Source of the DNA: CAG-533 sp022779465
GTDB taxonomy: Bacteria > Bacillota_I > Bacilli_A > RF39 > UBA660
Assembly (NCBI GenBank): GCA_022779465.1
Contig: JALFTB010000020.1
Span: forward strand, 1-64,000
Reading direction: 5' to 3'
DNA: 64,000 nt
The position numbers and the translations under genes are program-made. Each line of letters starts with the position of its first letter. Within the stretch, counting starts at the first letter, position 1. A model generated the notes under the pieces. That model had not been told where the DNA came from and searched no databases. It was given only the letters and a program-made list of their open reading frames with translations. Shown here one piece after another: positions 35,729 through 44,569 of the stretch.

Positions 35729-35760
35729 AAAAGGAACAACAGTAGTTCCTTTTTTAGTTG
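35720..35760 (+). repeat. right copy of the 41-bp direct repeat
   Basis: Matches 34228-34268 with two mismatches. It contains the antitoxin stop codon, a terminator hairpin, and the last bases of the convergent vanY-like gene. Confidence 0.85.
35727..35755. terminator. terminator right of the toxin-antitoxin genes
   Basis: AAAAAAGGAAC / GTTCCTTTTTT-type hairpin, nearly identical to the one at 34235-34263, with A- and T-runs on both sides. It can end both the antitoxin and the convergent vanY-like transcript. Confidence 0.85.
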
Positions 35761-36701
35761 TTTAAATAAAATTCATAGTATTCATCAAATGTTATACCTT
35801 CGTTATAAACTTTTGTTGCTAGATCGACACCTAGATAGCGGTAATGCCATGATTCAAATTTATATCCTGTTATTTCTTCTTTATCTTCTGGGTATCTTAG
35901 AATAAAACCGTATTTATGAGCATTATTAAGCATCCATTGGTAACTTTCAGTATCTTTAAATGAATCATTTTTATCATAGAAATCAGCAACATCAATAGCA
36001 TAACCAGTTTCATGTTCTGATGAACCAGCTCTAGCGGCATAATCATCAGCTTTTCTTGTGCCATAAGCTTGTTTTCTTTGATTCCATAATTTATCTTGGT
36101 ATTCATAGTCACGATATGAAGATAATATTAAAATTGTATAACCATCTGCTTTAGCAGCTTCAGCTAGATTTTTATATGCTTCATAGGCTTCACTGTTAAG
36201 CTCATTATTAGCGTATGAATAGGTTGCTGATGTTTTAACAATATCGCTCGCTTGGTAATCTTTAGTTAAAGCATGGTATTTATTTACTAACATAGCAGTT
36301 CCTTTTGAAGTATCAGTATCAACTAAATCTTTATAGTAATCTTTATCACGATTAACATTTACTAAAGCCACAATTTCGTTTAAAGATTTACTATCATTTT
36401 TCTCATAATAAGATAAGTATCGATCTAAATTTTTAAACATAAAGTATTTTTCATTAATTAATTTAACAATATTAGAATTTTTATCTTTGGAAAGAAGTGT
36501 TTCTAATTCATTATTATTTAATTTAGAACTTAAGGTTTTATATTCTTCTAGGGTATATTCTTTTTGTAAGAATTTATATTCATATGTTTGTTTATATTTA
36601 TAATTGTTAATAACTTTAATACCTACTATTAGTAAAATTAGAGCTACTATAGATATAAATAATATCTTCTTAACTTTCTTTTTTAACTTTCTTTTAGCCA
36701 T
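35754..36701 (-). CDS. D-Ala-D-Ala carboxypeptidase, VanY/M15B family
   Basis: A zinc peptidase that trims the terminal D-Ala of peptidoglycan stem peptides. One N-terminal membrane segment (residues 10-30) is followed by a coiled linker region. The C-terminal M15B domain has LSSYRDYEYQDKLW, SSEHETGYAIDVAD (zinc ligands His and Asp), the catalytic Glu region and FESWHYRYLG (zinc His). Length 315 aa. The start has an AAGGTG site. Single gene, convergent with the antitoxin gene. Confidence 0.9.
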   Translation of the reverse strand: MAKRKLKKKVKKILFISIVALILLIVGIKVINNYKYKQTYEYKFLQKEYTLEEYKTLSSKLNNNELETLLSKDKNSNIVKLINEKYFMFKNLDRYLSYYEKNDSKSLNEIVALVNVNRDKDYYKDLVDTDTSKGTAMLVNKYHALTKDYQASDIVKTSATYSYANNELNSEAYEAYKNLAEAAKADGYTILILSSYRDYEYQDKLWNQRKQAYGTRKADDYAARAGSSEHETGYAIDVADFYDKNDSFKDTESYQWMLNNAHKYGFILRYPEDKEEITGYKFESWHYRYLGVDLATKVYNEGITFDEYYEFYLNN

Positions 36702-36803
36702 GATTCACCTTCTTATTATATACTTATTATATCATGTTTTCTTTAGTTGTAGTAAAATTTAAACTTTTGTTGTATAATTGTAACATAAAAAAGGAGTGAA
36801 AAT

Positions 36804-38426
36804 ATGGATAAGATATATATTATTGGACATCGTAAACCTGATACTGACTCTGTATGCGCAGCTATTAGTTTAAGTTATTTAAAAAAACAAATGGGTTTAA
36901 ATGCTGAACCAAGAATACTTAGTGAAATTAATGCAGAAACTGAATATGCTTTAAAAAAATTTAAAATTCCTGTTCCTAAGTATTTAAATGATGTTAAAGT
37001 TCAACTTAAAGATGTTAAATATAAAAAGAATTATTTTGTTAATGAAAATGATTCTATTTATAGAACTTATAACTATATGACTACTAAAGGTATAACTGGT
37101 ATTCCTCTAGTAGATGATAAGAAGATGTTTAAGGGTTATGTTTCGTTAAAAGAGATTGCTAATGAATTGATTTGTAGTGATACAAATATTTTAAATACAT
37201 CTTTTGATAATTTAGCTGAAACTTTAAATGCTTCTAAAGTTTATAAATTCGATGAAGAAATAATTGGTAATGTTATGGCAGTTGCTTTACCTTATAGATT
37301 ATTTATGTCTACTGTTGATGTTGATAGTACTTCAATATTAATTGTCGGTAATAGAGAGCATATCATTGATTATGGATTAGAAAGAAAAGCAAAATTGATT
37401 ATTGTTATTAATAATGTATCTTTAACTCCTGAAGAAATTAAACTTGCTAAAAAGAATAAAGTTAATATTATTGTAACACCTTATGATACTTTTAAAACTA
37501 GTAGAATTATTACTTTAGCTAATCCAATTAAGATAATTAAAAGAAATATTTCGGCTATTTGTTTTAATCCTAATGATTATTTAACTGATTTTTTAGAGGT
37601 GTCTAATCGTTTAAAACATACTAATTATCCTATTGTTAATAGTAAGGGTGTATGTGAAGGTATGCTTAGGGTTATTGATACTCATGAATTTAATAAGAAA
37701 AAAGTTATTTTAGTTGATCATAATGAACCAACACAGAGTGTTGATGGTTTAGATGAAGCTGAATTACTTGAAGTAGTAGATCATCATAATATTGGAGAAA
37801 TTAGTACAATGCTTCCAATTAATTTTAGAAATATGGCAGTTGGTTCAGTTAATACAATTATTTATACAATGTATGAAGAACAAGGTATTAAGATTCCTTC
37901 TGATATTGCTGGTTTAATGCTTAGTGGTATTATTTCTGATACTTTATTACTTGCTAGTCCAACAACTACTGAATTAGATCGTAATGTAGCTAAAATACTT
38001 GCCAAGAAAGCTAAAGTAAATCTTAAAGATTATGGTATGGATTTGCTTGGTAGTGGAGTTAGTATTGAAGGTATGTCAACTTATGATGTTATTTATAAAG
38101 ATTTTAAAAATTATATAATTAATGATAATAAGTTTGGGGTAGGCCAAATATTTACTACTAACTTTAAAACTTTTGTGGATAAGATAGATGATTATGTTGA
38201 ACAATTGGATAGTATTAGTGAAAATAATAACTTTAAGATTGTTTGTTTATTTGTAACTGATATATTACAAAATAATTCTTATCTATTATATAATAGTAAA
38301 GCTGATTTAATGCTTGCTGATGCCTTTAGTTTAAGTGAAATTAAAGAAGGTCAATTACTTAAAGGAGTAGTATCTAGAAAGAAACAAATGATACCTCCAA
38401 TTATGAATGTTTTAGAAAAAGTCTAG
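36804..38426 (+). CDS. manganese-dependent inorganic pyrophosphatase with CBS/DRTGG insert
   Basis: A family II (DHH) pyrophosphatase, hydrolysing diphosphate to phosphate. The N-terminal metal motif GHRKPDTDSV and the DHH motif VVDHHNIG frame the catalytic part. A regulatory insert of about 250 residues lies between them, with two CBS-like segments (TTKGITGIPLVDD, LKHTNYPIVNSKG) around a DRTGG-like domain. CBS-type pyrophosphatases are regulated by adenine nucleotides. The C-terminal DHHA2 domain ends in SRKKQMIPP. At 540 aa it matches the regulated form. Confidence 0.93.
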   Translation: MDKIYIIGHRKPDTDSVCAAISLSYLKKQMGLNAEPRILSEINAETEYALKKFKIPVPKYLNDVKVQLKDVKYKKNYFVNENDSIYRTYNYMTTKGITGIPLVDDKKMFKGYVSLKEIANELICSDTNILNTSFDNLAETLNASKVYKFDEEIIGNVMAVALPYRLFMSTVDVDSTSILIVGNREHIIDYGLERKAKLIIVINNVSLTPEEIKLAKKNKVNIIVTPYDTFKTSRIITLANPIKIIKRNISAICFNPNDYLTDFLEVSNRLKHTNYPIVNSKGVCEGMLRVIDTHEFNKKKVILVDHNEPTQSVDGLDEAELLEVVDHHNIGEISTMLPINFRNMAVGSVNTIIYTMYEEQGIKIPSDIAGLMLSGIISDTLLLASPTTTELDRNVAKILAKKAKVNLKDYGMDLLGSGVSIEGMSTYDVIYKDFKNYIINDNKFGVGQIFTTNFKTFVDKIDDYVEQLDSISENNNFKIVCLFVTDILQNNSYLLYNSKADLMLADAFSLSEIKEGQLLKGVVSRKKQMIPPIMNVLEKV

Positions 38427-38443
38427 TTGTTAGACTTTTTTTA
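38416..38443 (+). terminator. intrinsic terminator of the pyrophosphatase gene
   Basis: A 10-bp stem (AAAAAGTCTA / TAGACTTTTT), loop GTTGT, then more T. Confidence 0.9.
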
Positions 38444-38481
38444 TTTGGTTAGTCATATAGTTAATTGGAGGATTAATAGAA

Positions 38482-41043
38482 ATGATTGGACTAACTGATG
38501 AAGAAGTTGTTAAATCTAGAAATAAATATGGTAGTAATGAAATAAAAAAAACTAATAATAATTCTTTCTTTAAATTATTATTAGAATCTTTAGGGGATCC
38601 AATGATAAAGATATTACTTATAGTGTTAGGAATTAAAGTAGTATTTTTATTTGCGGAATTTGATTGGTTTGAAACACTTGGCATTTTAATAGCTATTTTT
38701 ATTGCTTCTTTAATATCAACTATAAGTGAATATGGAAGTAATAAAGCTTTTCAAAAATTACTGGAAAATAATAATCAAAAGATGGTTAAAGTTAAGAGAA
38801 ATGGTAAGCTTTGTTTAATATCCATTAATGATATTGTTGTTTCAGATATTGTTTATTTAAATAATGGGGATTATATTCCAGCTGATGGAGAAATTATTGA
38901 TGGTAGTATTTTAATTGATGAATCAAGTATTAATGGAGAAAGTAGAGAAACTTATAAGGACTCTAAATTAAGTGGTGAAAAGAGAAAAGTATATAAAGGG
39001 ACTATTGTAACTAGTGGAGAATGTATTGTTAAAGTATGCACTGTAGGTGTAAATACTTTATTTGGTAAGATTGCTAAGGAAGTCCAAGAAAAATCCTCTG
39101 ATAGTCCTTTAAGAATTAGATTAAAACATTTAGCTAGTATTATTAGTAAAATTGGTTATGTTGGAGCTTTTTTAGTATTTTTTTCTTATTTATTTTCATC
39201 AATAGTTATTGCAAATAATTTTAATTTAAATTTAATAATTGGTTGTGTTAGTAATGTTTCATTAATGATTGATTATGTTATTTATGCTTTAACTTTAGCA
39301 GTAACTATTATTATTGTTTCAGTTCCAGAAGGTTTACCAATGATGGTGGCTTTAGTTCTTTCAACTAACATGAAGAAAATGATTAAAAAGAATATATTAG
39401 TTAAAAAGATGGTAGGAATAGAAACAGCGGGTTCTTTAAATGTTTTACTTACAGATAAAACAGGAACTTTAACTAATGGAAAACTTAGTGTTTATGGAAT
39501 TATTAATTATCAAGATAAATTGTTTAATAATGATGTTGAATTATATAAGTATCATAAATATTATAATATTGTGGGAAACTCAATAGTTTTAAACAATGAT
39601 GCAGTTATTTCTGATAATAAAATAATAAATGGTAATTCCACTGATAAGGCTTTAATATCTTTTATGAATTATATTTCTGATGAAAAGATTATTAAAAAAG
39701 AGTCTTTTGATAGTGATAAGAAATATTCTTTAGTTGAAACTAATAATTATATTTATTATAAAGGTGCTCCAGAAGTATTAATTCCTAAGTGTAAATATTA
39801 TTTAAATAATGATGTAGAGGATAGTCATGTTGATTTTGATTATTTAAACAGGGTTATTGCTAAATATATGCATAAAGGATACCGAGTTATTTCATTGTGT
39901 TATAAGAATAAATCCAATAATAATGTTGTTTATGTTGGTAGTGTACTTCTTAAAGATGAAATTAGAAAAGACGCTAAAGAGGGGATTAAACTTATTAAGT
40001 CATCAGGGGTAAAGATGATTATGGTTACGGGTGATTCTTTAGATACAGCTTTATTTATTTCTAAGGAATTGAACTTATTAAATGATGATGATATTTATTT
40101 AACTAGTAGTGATTTAAGTTTAATGAGTGATGATGAAATTAAAAGTAAAATAAATAAAATTAAAGTTGTAGCTAGAGCTAAACCTCATGATAAGAGTAGA
40201 TTAGTTAAGATTATTAAAGAAATGAATTTAGTTGTAGGAATGACTGGTGATGGGATAAATGATGCAGCGGCTTTAAAGAAATGTGATGTTGGTTTTGCGA
40301 TGGGTAGTGGAACTGACGTTGCTAAGGAAGCTTCTGATATTGTGATTTTAGATGATAATATTAATTCGATTAGTATGGCTATTTTATTTGGAAGAACTAT
40401 ATTTAAGAATATTAGAAAATTTATTATCTTTCAGTTAACCATGAATATATGTGCGATGAGTTTATCAATTATAGGTCCTTTTATTGGAATAAGTACACCG
40501 GTAACAGTTATGCAGATGTTATGGATTAATATGATTATGGATACTTTAGCTGGTCTTGCTTTTGCTTATGAAGAACCATTACTTTCTTATATGGATGAAA
40601 AACCTAAGAGTAAGAATGAACCGATAATTAATAAATATATGTATGAAGAAATAGTGTTTACGGGGTTATATTCTAGTTTATTGTGCATTTTATTCTTAAA
40701 GATTCCTTTAGTTAAGAGTTTAATTAGATATGATGTTAATGATAAGTATTTTTTAACTGCATTTTTTGCTTTATTTGTGTTTATGGGAATATTTAATGCT
40801 TTTAATGCAAGAACGAATAGATATAATTTATTTTATAGAATTAAGAATAATAAAGTATTTTTAATAATATTTATGCTAGTAGCAATTATGCAAATTTATT
40901 TTATTTATTATGGTGGAATTATATTTAGAACTTATGGGCTTAATTTAAAAGAATTATTAATTGTTTTGGGGCTTGCTTTTAGTGTGGTTCCGGTAGATTT
41001 ATTTAGAAAGTTTATATTTAATAATAATAAAGATTATATTTAA
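38482..41043 (+). CDS. P-type Ca2+-transporting ATPase
   Basis: A P2-type ATPase of the plasma-membrane Ca2+ pump group (853 aa). It has an actuator domain with the SGE-like INGESRE, and M4 with SVPEGLPMMVAL (the Ca-binding PEGL). The phosphorylation motif is DKTGTLTNG, the nucleotide-domain motif is YKGAPE, and the hinge reads MTGDGINDAAAL. M6 has LWINMIMDTLAG, the N-x-x-x-D pair of single-site Ca pumps. It should export Ca2+. The ribosome site GGAGG is rather far (11 nt) from the ATG. The 3' end overlaps the convergent small gene by 4 nt. Confidence 0.93.
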   Translation: MIGLTDEEVVKSRNKYGSNEIKKTNNNSFFKLLLESLGDPMIKILLIVLGIKVVFLFAEFDWFETLGILIAIFIASLISTISEYGSNKAFQKLLENNNQKMVKVKRNGKLCLISINDIVVSDIVYLNNGDYIPADGEIIDGSILIDESSINGESRETYKDSKLSGEKRKVYKGTIVTSGECIVKVCTVGVNTLFGKIAKEVQEKSSDSPLRIRLKHLASIISKIGYVGAFLVFFSYLFSSIVIANNFNLNLIIGCVSNVSLMIDYVIYALTLAVTIIIVSVPEGLPMMVALVLSTNMKKMIKKNILVKKMVGIETAGSLNVLLTDKTGTLTNGKLSVYGIINYQDKLFNNDVELYKYHKYYNIVGNSIVLNNDAVISDNKIINGNSTDKALISFMNYISDEKIIKKESFDSDKKYSLVETNNYIYYKGAPEVLIPKCKYYLNNDVEDSHVDFDYLNRVIAKYMHKGYRVISLCYKNKSNNNVVYVGSVLLKDEIRKDAKEGIKLIKSSGVKMIMVTGDSLDTALFISKELNLLNDDDIYLTSSDLSLMSDDEIKSKINKIKVVARAKPHDKSRLVKIIKEMNLVVGMTGDGINDAAALKKCDVGFAMGSGTDVAKEASDIVILDDNINSISMAILFGRTIFKNIRKFIIFQLTMNICAMSLSIIGPFIGISTPVTVMQMLWINMIMDTLAGLAFAYEEPLLSYMDEKPKSKNEPIINKYMYEEIVFTGLYSSLLCILFLKIPLVKSLIRYDVNDKYFLTAFFALFVFMGIFNAFNARTNRYNLFYRIKNNKVFLIIFMLVAIMQIYFIYYGGIIFRTYGLNLKELLIVLGLAFSVVPVDLFRKFIFNNNKDYI

Positions 41044-41306
41044 ACTTTCTTTTTTAGTTTGGAGTTAATAAGCATTCCAATATAGGTTCCAGTGGCATAT
41101 CCAGCTGAGTAAACGATAGGTATGATAATAGTATCCACGTCTGTATTAAGAGCAGTTCTGGCTATATCAAACCAGATAAGTACTTCAAAGAAAGCTATTA
41201 TGGTACTTTTTAATTTATTTCCATTAACTATATGAACAGTTTTAATGGTTCCAAGGGTAACATCTAAGATTCTAGCAAAGAATATTTTTAAACATAATAA
41301 AAACAT
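41040..41306 (-). CDS. DUF5698/UPF0316-type small membrane protein
   Basis: An 88-aa protein with three hydrophobic segments and the pattern FFARILDVTLGTIKTVHIV of the UPF0316 (DUF5698) family. The cytosolic DUF2179 domain found in longer members is missing, so this is the membrane half alone. An in-frame GTG (41315) lies inside the ribosome site AGGTG; ATG 41306 is used. Function is unknown. Confidence 0.8.
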   Translation of the reverse strand: MFLLCLKIFFARILDVTLGTIKTVHIVNGNKLKSTIIAFFEVLIWFDIARTALNTDVDTIIIPIVYSAGYATGTYIGMLINSKLKKKV

Positions 41307-41414
41307 ATTAATCACCTCTTATTATTATGGAAATAGTTGATTAAATTAATCAAAAAAGGGCCTTTGCCTTAGTCATTTTATCTAAGTTACATATTATACA
41401 TTGGAGGTATTAAG

Positions 41415-41828
41415 ATGTTATTTAGTTTTGATGATGAATATTTACTTAAAGATTATTTTAATTTAACTAAAACTAGAGATGAAATATTAAGTCCTAAAGA
41501 AGGTTTAATACTTGGTAATATGTTTAGTGATGAATATGAACCTTATAAAAATTATCGACCTAGTGAAATTAAAATAAATAGTGAAAAAGAAAGAGAATTA
41601 TTAAAGATTAGAGAGTTATCTTTTACAGTTAATGATCTTAATTTAAAACTTGATTTAGAACCTAATAATGATAAGTTATATAAATTATTTAAGATGTATG
41701 CTGGTGAACTTGAAATGTGTATTAGTAAATATAATAAGAAGTATAATCCTTTAGAAGTTTGTGATGATATTAAAGATAATTATACTTGGTATAAAGGTCC
41801 TTGGCCTTGGGAGGGTATGAATGTTTAA
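41415..41828 (+). CDS. fused spore-coat protein CotJA-CotJB
   Basis: Residues 20-50 carry the CotJA signature (LSPKEGLILGNMFSDEYEPY, related to EEGLxxGTxFPxLYxPY). Residues 58-137 match CotJB (LLKIRELSFTVNDLNLKLD, then YKGPWPWEGMNV at the end). In Bacillus and Clostridium these are two separate genes, cotJA and cotJB, followed by cotJC; here one reading frame of 137 aa joins them without a stop. The cotJC gene follows with an 8-nt overlap. GGAGG precedes the start. The set should be made in the mother cell late in sporulation. The call rests on family patterns and gene order. Confidence 0.85.
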   Translation: MLFSFDDEYLLKDYFNLTKTRDEILSPKEGLILGNMFSDEYEPYKNYRPSEIKINSEKERELLKIRELSFTVNDLNLKLDLEPNNDKLYKLFKMYAGELEMCISKYNKKYNPLEVCDDIKDNYTWYKGPWPWEGMNV

Positions 41829-42384
41829 GTATGATAAAAAATTACCTTATCCAATAGATATTAAGAAAAAAGATATTAGAATGGCTAAGTATTTAATTAC
41901 TCAATATGGTGGCGCTAATGGGGAGTTAGGTGCTGCTTTAAGATATTTTAGTCAAAAGTTTACTATGCCTACTGATGAAGGAAGAGCTTTACTTAATGAT
42001 ATTGCAACTGAAGAGTTTGGTCATGTAGAAATGATTTGTGTTATGGTTCATCAATTACTTAAAGGAGCAACTAAAGAAGAATTAGAAGCTAATGGATTAA
42101 CTGCTAGTTATGTTGAAAATGGATATGGTATTTATCCAGTAAATTCTAATGGAGTTCCTTTTGATGTTTCATATTTTGCATCAGTAGGAGATCCGGTTGC
42201 AGATTTAGCTGAAGACATGGCTGCTGAAGAAAAAGCAAGAGTAACTTATGAACATTTAATAGATATTGCTAAAGATGAAGATGTTATTAATGTTTTATTA
42301 TTTTTAAGACAAAGAGAAATAGTTCATTATAATAGATTTAAATCTTTATATGAGAAGTATAAATATAAATTAAAGAAGGATTAA
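41821..42384 (+). CDS. cotJC: CotJC, spore-coat manganese catalase-like protein
   Basis: A ferritin-fold dimanganese catalase of the short CotJC type (187 aa). Metal ligands are visible in NGELGAALRYFSQ, ATEEFGHVEM, EEKARVTYEH and RQREIVHYNRF. It overlaps the CotJA-CotJB fusion by 8 nt and its ribosome site lies in the 3' end of that gene. In Bacillus it is an inner coat component; a protective role against peroxide is likely. Confidence 0.95.
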   Translation: MFKYDKKLPYPIDIKKKDIRMAKYLITQYGGANGELGAALRYFSQKFTMPTDEGRALLNDIATEEFGHVEMICVMVHQLLKGATKEELEANGLTASYVENGYGIYPVNSNGVPFDVSYFASVGDPVADLAEDMAAEEKARVTYEHLIDIAKDEDVINVLLFLRQREIVHYNRFKSLYEKYKYKLKKD

Positions 42385-42400
42385 TTCTTCTTTTTTTGAT
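42374..42400 (+). terminator. intrinsic terminator of the cotJ operon
   Basis: AGAAG / CTTCT stem (extended by A-T pairs) covering the stop codon, followed by TTTTTTT. Confidence 0.75.
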
Positions 42401-42434
42401 GGGGTTGTGATAAAATTATAATAGAGGTGTTTAA

Positions 42435-42935
42435 ATGAGTAAAAAGAAAAATGTTATTAAGTTATGTTTAATTTTAGGTGTTACTATTTTACTTACAATA
42501 ATTATTTGTAATATTTATCGTAATTATGAAGGTGGTAAGTCTAATAGTAGTTATATTTCTAAGTATGTATCAACTATTCAATATAATGAACTTAGTAGTG
42601 CAGTAACTGAATTATCGGGAGATACTTTCTTATATTTAAGTTATGTTGGTGATAAAAATATTTATGATTTAGAAAGACAAATAAGAAGACAATTAAAGAT
42701 TAATGAACTTGAAGATAATTTTATTTATGTTGATGGTACATCTTATATAAATGATAAAAAAGAGATTACTGGTCTTAATAAGACTTTAAATGTTACAACT
42801 AAATCTTCAATTGTTTTACCAGCTATAATTTATTTTAAAGATAATGTACCAGAGGATTATATTGATAGTAGTGAATATTTATTTAAAGTTGGTTCTTTTG
42901 AACAATTAATAGATAAATATGAATTAGGTAAATAG
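42435..42935 (+). CDS. membrane-anchored protein, possibly thioredoxin-like without CxxC
   Basis: A 166-aa protein with an N-terminal membrane segment (residues 8-28) and an extracytoplasmic domain. The strand order (DTFLYLSYVG, NFIYVDGT, LPAIIYFKDN) resembles a thioredoxin fold, including a Pro at the cis-Pro position, but there is no CxxC. I do not recognise a named family. It shares an operon with trmL, whose start follows its stop by 1 nt. Confidence 0.55.
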   Translation: MSKKKNVIKLCLILGVTILLTIIICNIYRNYEGGKSNSSYISKYVSTIQYNELSSAVTELSGDTFLYLSYVGDKNIYDLERQIRRQLKINELEDNFIYVDGTSYINDKKEITGLNKTLNVTTKSSIVLPAIIYFKDNVPEDYIDSSEYLFKVGSFEQLIDKYELGK

Positions 42936-42936
42936 G

Positions 42937-43449
42937 ATGTTAAATATTGTTTTATTTGAACCAGAAATACCTGGTAATACTGGAAATATTATGAGAACTT
43001 GTGTAGCAACTCATACAAAATTACATTTAATTAAACCACTTGGTTTTAGTTTAGATGATAGTTATATTAAAAGAAGTGGAGTTAATTATATTAAAGATTG
43101 TGACTATACTGTTTATGAAAATATAGAAGATTTTTATAGTAAGAATGAAGGTACATTTTATTATTTAACTAGATATGGACATAAACCTCATACTAGTTTT
43201 GATTATAGTGATACTAAGGAAAATATTTATTTCTTTTTTGGAAAAGAGTCAACAGGAATACCACCTAAATTATTAAAACCACATTTAGATCATTGTTTAA
43301 GAATACCGATGACTGATAAGGTAAGAGCTTTAAACTTATCTAATTCAGTAGCAATTGTTTTATATGAAGCATTAAGACAACAAAATTATTTAGATTTATT
43401 ATTTGACGAACCTCATAAAAGTAAAAATTTTATTGAAGATTCTGAATAA
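42937..43449 (+). CDS. trmL: tRNA (cytidine(34)-2'-O)-methyltransferase
   Basis: A SPOUT-class (TrmH-like) methyltransferase that modifies the wobble base of certain tRNA-Leu species. The N-terminus LFEPEIPGNTGNIMRTC, the knot motif FFGKESTGIP, and IPMTDKVRALNLSNSVAI define TrmL. Length 170 aa is normal. A tRNA-Leu (UAA), a known substrate type, is encoded at 49412-49500. Confidence 0.95.
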   Translation: MLNIVLFEPEIPGNTGNIMRTCVATHTKLHLIKPLGFSLDDSYIKRSGVNYIKDCDYTVYENIEDFYSKNEGTFYYLTRYGHKPHTSFDYSDTKENIYFFFGKESTGIPPKLLKPHLDHCLRIPMTDKVRALNLSNSVAIVLYEALRQQNYLDLLFDEPHKSKNFIEDSE

Positions 43450-43484
43450 AAAAAGATACCTTTTTATAATTGGTATCTTTTAAT
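43449..43484. terminator. bidirectional terminator between trmL and ferredoxin
   Basis: A 10-bp stem (AAAAGATACC / GGTATCTTTT) with A- and T-runs on either side of the hairpin. Confidence 0.85.
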
Positions 43485-43671
43485 TTTTAGTTTCTTCTTC
43501 AATTGAGATTGCTCCAACTGGACAACAATCACGTGCTTCTTTAGCTTGGTCAGTTACTTCTTCATTAATTACTTTAGCAGTAGCACCATCAAAAGTGAAG
43601 TTCTCACTAGCAATACTACAACAAGCACCACAACCAATGCACATATCTTTATTTAATTTTACTTTTTCCAC
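43480..43671 (-). CDS. [4Fe-4S] ferredoxin
   Basis: A small electron carrier of 63 aa with one cluster motif CIGCGAC and the distant Cys in CCPVGAI. This is the single-cluster Bacillus-type ferredoxin. GTG 43671 with GGAGG seven bases upstream is chosen over an in-frame ATG at 43719, which lacks a ribosome site and would add an unlikely tail. Confidence 0.92.
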   Translation of the reverse strand: MEKVKLNKDMCIGCGACCSIASENFTFDGATAKVINEEVTDQAKEARDCCPVGAISIEEETKN

Positions 43672-43777
43672 TTTAGTTCCTCCATAAATATTATACAAAT
43701 CTTTTATGAGTTTTAGCAAGGTTGTATTTCAATATTTGACAAATTATGATATGATATAAAAAGAATAGGTGATTATT

Positions 43778-44539
43778 ATGAATTGTCGAATGGATAAATA
43801 TGAATTAGATACACCAGCATTAAAAAGTAGAACAGATCGTAATAAAGAATTATATCGTTCTTATGAAGCATTAAATTATGATAAGTTTGATGTTAATAAT
43901 AATGTTGAAATATTAAAGAGTAATGCTAGAAATATTGATGTAGATCAAATTAGAGATATGTTAGATAAAAAATATAGAGATAATTTACCTAAGAGAAAAT
44001 CTATATCTATTGATAATTATGAAGAACCAGTTAGAAAAGATGAAGAAGATACTAAAGAATATGATATTAATAGTATTTTAGATAAAGCTAAAAGTGATAA
44101 ATCAGTAGATTATGAATTAGATAGATTAAATAGATCTTATAATGCTTCTAAGCTAGTTGATGAAGTAAATAAAAAGTATGGACAAAGAGAAGAAACTCCA
44201 GCAGAAAAAGAATTAGTTAATTTAATAAATACAATTACAGAATTAGAACTTAGAAATAGACAAAAAGATGCTGAATTATTAGATTTAGCAGATGATGATG
44301 CAAAAGAAGAAGATAATAGTAAGACAGCAGCTACTTCAATAATTCCAGATACTGAAGAAACTTTCTATACAGGACAGTTAGCTGTTAAAGAAGATGATTT
44401 TGAAGATTTTAAAGATATGCAAGATGATATAAAATCTAATTCAGCTTTAATTAAAATATTAGTATTTATTTTTATTATTATAACTATTGCAATAGGAGTA
44501 GTACTTGCAAATAAATATTTAGAACTAGGATTATTTTAA
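43778..44539 (+). CDS. acidic tail-anchored protein of unknown function
   Basis: A 253-aa protein that is hydrophilic and very rich in Asp, Glu and Lys, with likely long helices (residues 60-180). One C-terminal membrane segment (about residues 226-246) gives a tail-anchored layout facing the cytoplasm. No known domain is visible. AGGTG precedes ATG 43778 by six bases. An 0A-box-like TTGTCGAA overlaps codons 2-5. Confidence 0.65.
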   Translation: MNCRMDKYELDTPALKSRTDRNKELYRSYEALNYDKFDVNNNVEILKSNARNIDVDQIRDMLDKKYRDNLPKRKSISIDNYEEPVRKDEEDTKEYDINSILDKAKSDKSVDYELDRLNRSYNASKLVDEVNKKYGQREETPAEKELVNLINTITELELRNRQKDAELLDLADDDAKEEDNSKTAATSIIPDTEETFYTGQLAVKEDDFEDFKDMQDDIKSNSALIKILVFIFIIITIAIGVVLANKYLELGLF

Positions 44540-44556
44540 TATAGTTCTTTTTTTTT
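44521..44556 (+). terminator. intrinsic terminator before yunB
   Basis: AGAACT / AGTTCT stem spanning the stop codon, followed by nine T. The long loop lowers certainty. Confidence 0.55.
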
Positions 44557-44569
44557 CATATTATTTAAT

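Noticed and set aside
41316..41414. Sigma-E promoter for cotJ (GTCATTTT and CATATTAT) and a palindrome TTGATTAAATTAATCAA.
   Set aside because: The gap between the two hexamer-like words is 10 bases, too short for sigma-E, and the A/T-only palindrome is expected by chance in such DNA.
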